DNA of 64,000 nucleotides, taken from positions 496,001-560,000 of the forward strand of contig MU385731.1 of NCBI GenBank assembly GCA_022497155.1. The letters are read 5' to 3'. This stretch comes from Whalleya microplaca (Eukaryota; Ascomycota; Sordariomycetes; Xylariales; Xylariaceae). A program made the translations under genes and the position numbers. The stretch's first letter is position 1; each line of letters begins with the position of its first letter. Under the pieces are notes generated by a model. That model saw nothing but the letters and a program-made list of their open reading frames with translations, had not been told where the DNA came from and did no database searches. Below, piece by piece: positions 12,460-23,818 of this stretch.

Positions 12460-14116
12460 TCATCGACGCCGAGGTAGGGGGTCTCGGTACTTGAGGCGGC
12501 TGGTTCTCCAGCCCTCGTAATACTGCTCTCTGCTTGCCTCGCGTAGCTCGCCGCGCCATACGTTGAACACAGCATCCTTCAATCGGGTAAAGTCGCAATG
12601 CTCCTCATCGTACGGATTAGCGAAACCCCAAGGGAATTTTCGGCCAATCACACCAGGTTCGTAGAGGTCGGGACTGATGATAGACATGGGGAGGAAGGGT
12701 GATTCGTCAGCTGCCTCTTCTTCGGATGCCTTGGATCGGCGTAAGGAATTGTTCGAGCGGGATGAGTTTCGACCCTGAATGGGGAGCTCATCGCCGTCTG
12801 TTTCGGGGTTCTCTTCACTGTCGTCCTCCTCGGGAGTTCTCTGTCGTTTCGGATCGCTCTCCTCTGAATCGATTGCGTTCTCGTCCACCTCATATTCGTC
12901 CTCATCAGCCTCGTCAATCCTGCTAGAATCTGGCGAGGCATCGTCGTCATCTAGGCCCAATGCCGCGAGAGGATCGAAATTTGCCTTCTTCAAACTGGCC
13001 CACACGGTCTTCTTGAGGACGGCCATATGAGCAGTAGTAAGAGTGTCCGCCTTCGAGATTACCGGGATTACCGTCGTCTTGCCCTGGAGGGTGCGCATAA
13101 CCTGTAAATCCAGGTCCTCGTCCAGGCCACCTATAATGCGGCCGAGGTCTCGGGGGTATTTTGCACTGTGGCCATTGGTAGATACGGACTTGGAGGCAGC
13201 GATATTGCGGTCCAGACGAGCAGGGTCGAGAATGAGGAACACTGCATGAATGTGCGTATCCTGAACGCCTGGCGAGCGGATCACCTTCATTTCTTCAGCA
13301 AACGTCTCCTCGAACTTGCTCTCCAAGAACGTTGACATTTCTCTCAATTGAAGATCCACTACGTTCTTCTCAAGACCCTCCGAATCCCAGAGAGTCAGAC
13401 CAACACGCTCGCCGTCGATCTCACTCTCGAGGTAGTGTGGGATGAAATTGCCCGAGGGTGTTGCTCTAGAGGTGACTTCCTGCTCAATCTCAGTCGACCG
13501 TTGAGATCGTTTCTTGGGCGGAAGGGCTAGCGATGTCTTCAGGAATTCGAGGAATGAGGTCTTTCCCGAGCCGCGGGTGCCCATGATGAGGATACTTGAA
13601 ATGCAATATCAGTATAAGTCTCGATAATTCAGCTGGGAGAACCTACTTGAAAGGTGTGGGATCCTTCCTTCTGCGCACCCTTCTAGGGCTGTTGATGGTG
13701 CTCACAGCACTGCTCGCGTAGCTGTAGCGGCCACGATGCGTCATGCTCTCGGTACGAGCATAAGGATCGACCCAACCTCCGTTGGGGACCGGCGGCACGG
13801 GAGGATTGGCGATGGATGAAGACATTGATGGACGCCCCGGATCGATGGATGCCCTCGGTGGATAATGGTGAAACGAGTGATCGGCTCTGCCAGAAACGAT
13901 TGCAACGGAATCGGGGCGGGTATCACCTCCAAAGCTTTGTAGTGGTGCTGGAGGTTGAGCTCCATTGTAGAGGGCAGGCAAGCGAGGCGGAGATTTAGGG
14001 ACGGATTCACGCTGCTGGTCCTTCAGGTGGTGCTTCCTGCCCCCTTTGCCCAGGTCGCCGGACTTACTGCGTCGAAGCAACATCCCGAAGCTAGATCGAC
14101 GTGGCGGTTGACTCAT
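12460..14116 (-). CDS. aspE: Septin, AspE-type (filamentous-fungal group)
   Basis: Exons 14116-13647 and 13594-12460 flank a 52-nt intron; 534 aa. The N-terminal 155 residues are basic, Ser/Pro-rich and probably disordered. The GTPase domain follows: P-loop GTRGSGKT at 162-169, G3 DSEG at 227-230, G4 SKAD at 337-340. The septin-unique element at the C-terminus has FPWG at about 477 and DEEHCDF..L, then YYEGWR. Septins polymerise into filaments at septa, hyphal branch points and conidiophores. The AspE class is confined to filamentous fungi and lacks the long C-terminal coiled coil, as here, since the protein ends soon after the septin-unique element. An acidic insert (about 371-456, many D/E/S) separates G4 from that element and is unusual in length. 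The intron lies just before the P-loop codons. Confidence 0.88.
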
Positions 14117-17100
14117 TATTCCAGCAGTCGAAGCATTAACTAATTAATCCACTCTTAGTAGTCGCGTTGGGAGCGGCGGCAGGTAGAGGAAGAGATGGCG
14201 TATCGTCCGGAAGGCGGGTAGTACGGACAATCGGATGGTAATGAGGCGGCGGTTGCAGGCAGGGGTATACCAATGGGACGACACCTCAACAGATACCTAG
14301 CAGGTGTGATTGGAAGGTTTATCTGAAGGTCCTGACAACACGATGACTTCACCCGGTGAGGGGCTTGTGAGGCAGGTGTATTCGCAATTAGTAAGAGAAG
14401 GGAAAGAAGAAGATCAATTGCTTCTGAAGAAGATAGCGTTTGAATTGGGGCAGGAGGGTTTTCTCTGCCTCGATCGATCGCTTCCGGGGGAAACTCGTTT
14501 GTCAGGCGTGATTGGGTTGGGAGGTAGGCCTGAAGCGAGAGAAGAGAAAGTTCAGGCTGGCGCGTGCGACTCGTATATCTCGTTTGTGTTTCAATCTCAC
14601 TCGGAAGGAGGCAGAGACACACACGATCAGGGTATCTTAAATTTTAGTGGGATCTGATCCTGTTTCCGGGTAAAAGATGTCGGACGACAGACAAGGAACG
14701 GATGAACAATGGATGGGATGGATGGGTGGATGGATGGTAACTAGAAAGCGCAGGCATTCGAAAGTCAGCCAGCTGTCTGGAAAGTTAAGCTATTGAGACA
14801 ATTTAGATATTCGCTGACACAGACAGGCGAATCCCAGATTGCAACGAATGGAGGATGGTGAATGGCGATAAAATGGGTATGAAGCTTTATTCCCTTCGGT
14901 CCAACCTAGTCGCAACAGGAATACGAGCTCCTGGCACAAAGAAGATGCATGGGCGAATGAAGCAACCGCTGAGGGCAAGGACCAATAAGCTTTCGGCAAC
15001 GTTGACCAACGAAGTTGAAGATATCTCCCTCTTCTCCAGGCGTCAAGTCACGGTACCTGTGCCAACATCACGCAGGTATTGGCTATAAACGCCGCAGGGA
15101 AGTTTAGCTTGCAGCGATGCGCCCCAAGTCGTGCGACTACGAAGGTAGTGTATATGTATATATGTTGTGTTTGCCAACGAGGACAGGACCTCAAGCTTGG
15201 ATGGAGATACACTTATACCAACCAATGCGCCTCGAGGCCAATGTATGTACAGAAAAGAGTGGTACTAACCTTGAATTTGCGAGATTGGTCGTTCGCGATG
15301 ACGCACTGCGAATTGATCGATTTGCGGTCTTTGGGAGGGCGTTCAATGGTTCTGGCAGATGTGGGCGACGAATTGGATGTAATTGTAGATTAACTTGAAG
15401 TGAGGGTCGATCTGAATGGGTATCAAAAGTTGGGGCTCGTGGGCGCGGGCGTATGCGTAGGAGGAACGTGTTTAGGTACGAAAGGTACGTAAGTGTGGGT
15501 GTCGCATGTGCACAATTGGGAATGAACGAATGTGCAGAATAGAAGAAACTGTATTGCTCTTGTTCAGGTGTACATGATACACACACCACACATCGCCGGA
15601 AGGGGATGATGATGTGAAGTTAGTTGGTTGTGGGTGAAGTCAAAAGAGCTGCCTGAGCCGTCAGTCGTGAAGAAGATGGGATGGGATGCCAAAAAAGTTT
15701 CAAGCTGATGGTCCTGGTAAATCTTGGGCCAAAAGGGGGGATGCAGGCGACGCGAGACCCGACTGGGCTTGGTACGCAGTAAAGTTGCTTGGCTCTATAT
15801 ACCTAGTATGTACCTTTCTACTGTATCAAAAAGGTACCTGGATACCATAGGCAGCATGGGCATCGGGCTAGATGGTTTTGAGCAGATTTGAGACAGCAAG
15901 TTCGGGCCAGTCACAGGTCATTTCGGGCAAAAAGTGTGCATTGGAGAGAATATCCCGACGACTAGAACGCTTGATGCCTGTGCGCAACAGTCTAGTCTCT
16001 GAATATGGCACTCTTCTCCGATTGTATATCCATACATATCCTGACTACATATTTGATCCTCTCCCACTATCGAAAGTCTATCATGACCTCGCCCAAATTC
16101 CATGGAAGTGTCAATGGTTTTTTGCCCACTCCTCCGTACAAACAGGTTATATGTAAGTTGTTAAAGATTACTGGCAACTGGCTTGTACATACGATAATCG
16201 CATGCGGCTGGGTACTTCTCCATACCTGGTCTCCATTGGATTAGCTTTATCCCACGTGCTGATCAGACCCGGTCCACGGTGTCGTACAGAAGCGTGTCGC
16301 TATCGGCTAGCGGCGTTTGTCAATCGTTCGGCGACAGTTTTGATAGTTGGCCCCATCCAAGTCAACCAACTATCCCAACAATATCCAACACCATTCGCGA
16401 TGCTGTCTCGTTGGCACTCCAACTTGGACGTTATACTCAAGCTATGTGCATGTAGATCTTTCAGAAGCTGCTAATAACAAGTCAGTCTGAAAACAGTCGT
16501 GCTGTTGGGGTATGGTATGGGAGCCCCTCCGCCCCTTTAAATTACAGGCTATCGTGGAGGCCCACTTGGATTCGTGCCAGCACCCCGGGCCGGACTAGCT
16601 GACCCATTTTACTAGCATCCGTCCAATCACGCGGCATCTTTCCGACGCGTACCACCATGTAGGTATATGAAGTACATACAATCATATCATTCAGAACACA
16701 CGATACTCAAAGTTAAGGATCGCATTCTGAAAGTCCTGCTTTTGCTCTATAAATATGTTGGAACATATGTCTCTAACCTAATAGGAAGGTAACACACTAT
16801 TCATCAGACTATCATTCAAGTTTACTGCATACCTAGGTATGTACAAGATAGGTAGAGTGAGAAATAGGTGGGTATATAAATACTAAAGTACATATGTTGT
16901 GTACCGAAGCTTGTATCTCCAGATCTGTCTCCGTTTCAAATCATCCAAGTCGTCGTTAATTTCGGCTATGGGCTTTTTCCTACTTGAAACGATCTAAGAC
17001 CTGCGCTCTTCCTCTTGTTGCTATAAAAAACAGCCTCTCTGGCTCGCCTCATTTTACGCAGCCGATGCCTCAAATGCTTTCCCTGCGAAGAAAAGCCTAA

Positions 17101-17384
17101 AACGGCATAGACATCGCGCGATGGGCACACTAGCATTTCCTGAAATGGGCTTCATCTTGTCAATTTAGGTACGAGGCCGCCGTCAAGCTTTCAGACTGCG
17201 GGTTCTCACGCATTAGGGTTCGCGGCTAAGAGCAAGATCACTTCGTGATGATACACTACATGCCGTTAGTTAGTTCGTCTGGACGCTCTATCTATCCATC
17301 GCGTCTAGGTACCCGTCTACGATAATTCTACATTGGTATGGAGCCGAGATCAATCATCATGTACACCCGTCTATGTGCCGGCCG
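14117..17384. other. 3.3-kb intergenic region, no convincing gene
   Basis: Upstream of the septin gene and downstream of the ABC1 kinase gene, both on the minus strand. It holds a (GGAT)n run at about 14700-14738. Open frames, for example 15589-15191 (-) and 15117-15398 (+), are low complexity or lack ATG. A palindromic ACCTAGGT occurs at 16831-16838. The part next to 14116 should contain the septin promoter and 5' UTR. Confidence 0.45.
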
Positions 17385-19471
17385 TTAACCCTCGAAAACC
17401 TCATGTTGTAAATCGACGCCAAAGTCCTTAGCCATGTCTTTCATCCTGGCCTCGACCTCGTCTTCGAAGCCGCCGCCCCAGCCAAGCCACTGCCGCAGCT
17501 TGAACGTGTAGAACGCCACATCCGTCGCTAGTAGAACGGTCTTGAAGAGGAGATGCCGCCACGCGTTCATCGCGCGTTCCCGCCAGGGCAGATTGGGATC
17601 TTGGAACAGACTCCGGCTCGCCCAGTTGCCCATCATCTTGACTCGGTTTACCGGAGACCCCATGAACTGATTGTTGCCCTGGACAATGCGCATATTGCGA
17701 CCAATAAATATGAGTTCCTTGGGCCACTTGTCCTCGTCTGATAGGATTTCGCGAATCCCAGCCTTCATCCGTTGTTGGGCCTCGAAGTGCCGTTCTGCTG
17801 GTGTCTTGCCTGACAACTCTTTCATGATGTGCCCCCTTGTAGTCATATCTCCGCCCTCGTAGGGACGCATCAGTGTTGCGCTTGCAAACAAATCCGGAGC
17901 TTTAATACCCCACTCCTTTGTGACTTCAGCTATCGTATCGTTGTCGAAGGTCATCAGTGACTTCCAGAAAAGAGAATACTGATGACGGAACTTTGGTGAC
18001 ATATACACGTAGAGTCCATGGTCAATCAAGACGAGTTCCGCTTTCCCCGACGGTAGACGTCTGATAAAGATATTGCCGGGATGCGGATCGCAGTGTACAA
18101 CGCCCCATTTGAAGATTTGCGCCGAGAACAGGTCAACCATCGTTGTCATTACATCCTTACTCGACAGTCCGAGGCCGCCCTTGTTGTTCCGTCCTTTCCA
18201 GCTGTCGCGCTCGGGTTTTAACTTCTCCTTGTATGGATTCTCCCGTAACTCGCGTCGAGCCGCTTCCATATCCGCGGGAGTGAACTGCAGCTGGGTGCCG
18301 TGGACACCGGCCGAGCCGTTGCCGTTACCTCCTAACCAGCGCCCTCTCGTAGCTGCCTTATCCCAAAGCCGCACCCCCTCGATCCACTCTGTGACTAGAA
18401 CCCGCCTTGTCGTAAACTCGGGGTAGATCTTGGGGATATATACTCTTCCCTTTAACGTAGGTTCTGAGTTGACGAGCTCTCGCATCGTCTCTGAATTCCT
18501 AGCTTCGGACTCGAAGTCTGTCTCGAGCATGAGCCGCTCGGTGATGAACGGCACTAGGCTATAAAGTGGCAAGTCAAACCACAACGTGTACACTCGCATC
18601 ACGACTCTGTCTTAAGTGTCAGCATATATGCAGGTAGCTGAGATTGTGCCCACAGCACATCATCAACTCACTTGAACGCCCACAGATCCCAACCGACTTG
18701 CTTGGCAATCTCGGGCTTCTGCAGCTTAATCGCAACCTCCCTCCCATCCGGCAGCCTCGCCCAATGGACCTGGGCCACACTCGCACTAGCCCTCGCGCGC
18801 CGCTCCATCAGGCCCTTGCCCTCCTCGCCCGTAAAGCTAACACCAAAGACCTCCTCGACGCTCCGGCCACCAAAGTCCTTCCGGATGACCTTCTCGACAT
18901 CCCGCCACTCGTCCTGGGGCGCATCGTCGAACATGCGCGCGAACATCTTCTGGAACTCGGGCGGCAGGACGGCGCTCTGCATGGCGATCGCCTGCCCGAT
19001 CTTGAGGTACAGCCCGCCGTTCGCGCGCAGGAGCTCGAACAGCCTCTCGGCGCTGCGCCGGTGCAGGTCCTCGATCGTGCCGCCGACGAGGGGCTCGGCG
19101 CGGAAGTTGAGCTTGTAGTCCAGCGCCACGAAGAGGCCCGTGCCGAAGGTGAACAGCGAGCGGCCGATCCCCGACGCGAACGCCTGCCGGTCGAGCAGGT
19201 ACACCGATCCGCCAAGAGCGGATAGGATCAGCACCCGCCGGCCCCATTTCCGGCTGCGCTTGAACTCGCGCGCGGCTTTCGGCTTACCGAGGGACGAGGG
19301 CGAGGGCGGGCGCAGGGGCTCGAAGCGCGTCGACTGCGTTTGCACCGAGCGGTTCGGGATCCGGATGGCGGTTCGGGGGCGGGTCGCGTGAGCTGCCTCG
19401 TAAGCTTGGAGGGGCCGCCGCCAGGCCGCCGGGCGAGCGCTGCAGAAGCTCTTTATTCGATTGCGGATCAT
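17385..19471 (-). CDS. Mitochondrial ABC1/ADCK (UbiB-family) atypical kinase, MCP2/ADCK1-like
   Basis: Exons 19471-18672 and 18606-17385 flank a 65-nt intron; 673 aa. ATG 19471 is chosen because it opens a classic matrix-targeting leader, Arg/Ala/Ser-rich with no acidic residues for about 25 residues. One predicted membrane segment lies at about 80-93 (RVLILSALGGSVYLL). Family signatures appear in order: KIGQ at 157-160, the Ala-rich loop ASASVAQVHWARL in place of a Gly-rich loop, the VAIKLQKP lysine, HCDPHPGNI as catalytic loop, and IDHGLY replacing DFG. The DHGLY form is typical of the ADCK1/Mcp2 (Cqd2) branch, which acts at the inner membrane in coenzyme Q distribution and mitochondrial lipid homeostasis. 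Long C-terminal extension, as in that branch. Coq8 is less likely. Exon 1 is notably GC-rich compared with exon 2. Confidence 0.9.
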
Positions 19472-22400
19472 ATTCCAACGAATTGAACGCACGCAACCAG
19501 GGTTATTGGAGGTGGAAGGCGAGCTTCCGACCGCCCTGTGAGCGGTTTATTTTGCTGGTTGTCGAAGTAGATGACAGCTTGACTTGTGACCGGAGGAAAA
19601 AGAATAAGCTGAAGGTCGATGACGATATATGGAACTTGGCGGACGTTTATCTTACATGTCTTATCTCCGGATTGCACCGAGTCGGGGCCGCTTTGGACCG
19701 ATCCATGGTTCTCGGGGCCGATCATCTATTGTGTGATGACTCGCTGGCCTCGGAAATGTGTTTTATTTTTAGAGAACTCATCGTTACTCAGATTGCAGTG
19801 ATTCCTCTTCATAACCACGTGAGAACGATATGTTGTTGGACTGTAAACGACTTAGTTCTTAGTTGTTCTTAAATGTGCTTAGATAGTAATTTGTCTCAAT
19901 TTACCTCTGTGATGGCCTTATAATGTTATAGCAAGGTCAGTTACATCAGGTTCAAGACGTACTTTCTCCATACTTAGACTTCTTGTGTAGCATTTGCCTG
20001 CATATGAATCTAACAGATATACATATATGAAAAGCAATCGAATTCCGAGACAAATCGTCACCTACTACCTAGGTACCTATTGGTGAATGAGGGGCCGGTA
20101 TAAAGTGTCCGCTTGAACGCCATCCTTGTAATTTCGACGAGGGGCTGTATCGTCTGTACGTGTGTACCTTGATTGGACGGACCTACTACGTAAAGTAATT
20201 TGAACCTTCTAGGCTTCTACCAGGGCTATTGGGATGATACATACAGTATATTATATGCGTGGCTAGCCAGCTGGGATAGACCTTTCATGTATGCATAATG
20301 GCGTTTCTGCATCAAATGAATATTGTAAGTACGGTTAGTCGAACAGTAATAAACCCCGTCTTACTATGTAGTTCCTAATAAAAGCTGACAAGTTCCATCT
20401 GTGATCAGACACAAGGGATCGAGGCTATCTCATTCGTCAAGTATCTTGGATCTTCATCTCTTCTTAACTTGTTTCACTTGTTTCTGTTGGATTAGCAATG
20501 CTGATGGACTAGTTGTCAATCTCAGCCTATTTCAACTATGAGTTTGGTGGGAAAGTTCAAACAATTTTGAGCGTACGGAAGAGATGCTCCCCCAATAACT
20601 CGCCTCTACCATGTCCTGCATTGTCTTCCGACGTTATGCCATGACAGCCATGGGCATGTGTTCGCTTCGGTCATCTAATGCAAGGACAGTGAATTAGCCT
20701 GCCCTGTCGATCAGTCCTCAGAATGAACTAGGGTGAGTTACAAGATTTAAGGTTATGTCCATCAATTCGAGCTCATATATGATGCATCGCCGCGCAAGCA
20801 TCGGTTTTACCTTGCGCATGTCACATGTGAGCTACGGTCACTGGGTCATTACAATGCAAGTCATCAAGATCATAGAAGTTCACAAGGGTAATAAATGGCC
20901 TACAAGGACATAGTAATGCTTGGTAAATTATATGTAGAGACCGACGCCCATACAAAACAATTGTCAGTACCTACAACGTATAAGCCTAGATCCTACATAC
21001 TTATTCGCAAGCTTGATCAAATATATGACGGTGCTCTAGCCTGGACCATCATGATCGAAAATCCACTCTACCAGTCCTTCAAAGGGTTACCTCAAGCTAT
21101 CATGTCGAAGTATGCCTAGGCTAAAGAAACAGAAGTCCGGTTTAATATCAACTAAGCAATATATACATATCTATCAGCTCATAGTTATCGACTTCATCTA
21201 ATTCTGTGTACACCAGCAGATTATATAGACGACAAACCTCGTCTATTGACAAGGAAGAGAATGAGACAAATGGAATTTGATTAAACAATAAATTAATGGA
21301 AGAGTGAAGAATACTTACACTCAACTAAATACGTACAGTATTGTTCTGCCACCGAAGTCATCCACGCCATGGGTACACAACAGGATCTCGGTCAAACGCC
21401 TAGTTTGAAGGACTTTGCCAACACAGTTCAATAAACTGTCCGATAAGTCCAACATACCGATTCCTCTAATGCGGATAGTTCTACGGAAGAAGGTGTATCT
21501 ATTTGGCTTTGTCTTGCCTTAGAACTTTTCCTCAACTGTCTCGATAGTCATGCGATTCAAGTGGTAGCGTATCTACGATCAACAATGGTTATGTAGATAT
21601 TAGTCTGCTCCAAAGGACAGGGACAAAAATAGTACCCGTGTCCAAGCCAAGTGCGGATGTCCGTGAGGTCGTATATTGCACTAAAGTTCTCTTCTTTCTG
21701 TGATGTACAAAAAACACGGGGTTAGTACCACCGCCGAACTCATGATATAGTCACGAGAACAGAATTCTTCAAAAACTTGCTATAAGTTGAATACTGGTAA
21801 ATGAAGTTTTGCAGGTAGAGTCGTATTCGTGCGAATGCAGGTTTCATTGGGGTTAGGTCCCCCACCAAATGGTAAAACCAGTTGTGGTAACTCACTCGAT
21901 CGATAACACTTCCTTCCATCCGTCCCATTGTAGTAGATCTGATACATACAAGAGAGGAATCAACATTTAAAATTAATAAAAGGAAACCAATTCTAGTACG
22001 GAATATAAAGAATATAGTGCGGTGAGTGCTCATATAACTGAAGTATACTTCGGTCTTTCTCCCAACTGAACTATCCCCCGCTGCTGATATCTACATGGTT
22101 CGTATTGTAGCATTGTAGATTTCTGAGAGGCAGCTAAACTGTAGTTCAAGTTTAGCCAACCGCTCACCCCGGGAGGTGTAAGTCCCCGCGAGAGGTACGA
22201 GAAGTACCACAGGTCTATAGGTAGGTACATGTAGTACTGGCTGACTGGGAACTTGCATCAGCAAGGCATGTTTGAGGTTGCAATTGGACGCAGTTCACCA
22301 CATCTATGTACTACCACGTAGTAGCATCAGCAAGCACGAGTACATACATATAGCAAGCGGGAACCAATTTGGATGGTCCTTACTATTGGTTCACGACTAT

Positions 22401-23818
22401 TCAGAATACGGCACCGGATTCCGATTTTCTGGATAAGAGTATTGCGAGACCACCGCTATCAACATCATCCCATCCCATCCCTTGACTTGATGACTTGAGT
22501 CTACCCGTCACTAGTCTATCCGTCTAGTCTATCCGTCATTCGAGGTGTTGCTATGTATCAGGCTTAACTAGGGCTTACAAGCGCTGCTGTCAGTGCAATA
22601 AACTCGACACCTTATTTATTACTATCAATAGTAGTGCATTTTAGACATATATATTGATTGATGTCTAGGCAGTCTGTCTGTCTATCTACATATACATACA
22701 CACAGTACCTAGGGTAAGCCTGTCTGTCTGGTTCCAGTATATATGCGTATGTGCGTATGAGTGTTGTATCAGTTGATGGCATACCTAAACCGCAGCAGCC
22801 GCAGGTCAGAGATTCAGATTTGAGATTTGATGGCCCACTCTCTGTTCCCCTCTCGAAGTTTGCATCGGTCTACCCCTTCGTACGTATTCGTACGTATTCG
22901 TACGTATGCTAGGTACTTAGATGTATGTCATGTACATACACAGCTGCACAGTAGTAATTCTTATCGGGCTTGTCAGGGCTGTTCCCACTATCCAAACGCA
23001 CGACGTTGGGGACTAGGGGGGGGCAGCTGGGGGGGTTGCTAAGGGGTGCTAACGCGTGCTAAGCCACCTTTCAGCGGGAAGACCCAGCCGAAATAGGCCC
23101 AGACCACCGTGCATCTCTGCTTTACTCGCAGTACCAGAGTACTTGCAGTACTGCTGCACGCGATCCGTCCCTTTCTTTCACACTCACTGTCGAGTCCCAC
23201 CCAATACTGCCCAGGAATACTGCCCGGGTGCCAATCTATCTCTCTCCTTCCCACCCCATCCAGGCCAACCAACCTGAACGACCTGCCGCCTGCATCTTTC
23301 GTTCGGACTCGACACTGCCACACCCAGTCAGCGTCAACCAAGTCCGCTGTGCTTCTATTGGCAACCGCCCCGTCGCTCCGTCGCATCTTCGTCACTCGTT
23401 TCTGGAGAGCGTCTTGGATCGATGATAGTAATTGGAAAAAATTAATGCGTTGAAGGGGGAAGTCTGGAACGAGCCCGTACAATCGCCAAACATTCGTCAA
23501 CATTCGCCATTTCAATCCAAGCAGAGCAGATCAGCACGCCGATACAGCACACCTACCTATGTATACAGCACCACGCCGATAGACGACAGAGCACCCAATC
23601 GGACATTAAAGGTCAATACAAGGTCAAAAGGCAAATCGATCTACATGTCGCCGCCGTCGATATTTGCATACCCCAATTACCGGCCTTCACATCGCAACTG
23701 TATCGTTGTTTCCGAGTCCCGGTCGACCACGTCCCGTCAGCATCCCACAGCAGCAACGACTACCCTCGCTTCGGCGGCGCGGCTCATCTGAGTCGGCGCG
23801 CTCCCTTAAGCCGTCATC
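19472..23818. other. 4.3-kb gene-poor region
   Basis: This is the longest stretch without a gene, lying between two divergent genes (ABC1 kinase, -; PalI, +). No open frame shows family features. It is AT-rich from about 19.8 to 22.7 kb. The ACCTAGGT palindrome occurs at 20067-20074, and three tandem TACGTATTCG-like units at about 22878-22908. From about 23.05 to 23.8 kb the DNA becomes C/T-rich and looks like the promoter and leader of PalI. No terminal repeats or transposase fragments were recognised. C-to-T decayed repeats cannot be excluded by eye. Confidence 0.5.
22878..22908. repeat. Short tandem repeat of a 10-bp TACGTATTCG unit
   Basis: Three consecutive copies of a 10-bp unit containing the palindrome TACGTA, the last one diverging. 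It sits about 0.9 kb upstream of the PalI start codon. It could be a minisatellite or a cluster of binding sites; nothing in the sequence decides. Confidence 0.8.

Noticed and set aside
15191..15589. 132-codon minus-strand frame
   Set aside because: Pro/Thr/Arg-rich, no homology-like pattern, no splice partners. Likely a leader or chance ORF.
18644..19225. 193-codon plus-strand frame opposite the ABC1 kinase
   Set aside because: Antisense shadow created by GC-rich codons of exon 1. The kinase motifs lie on the minus strand.
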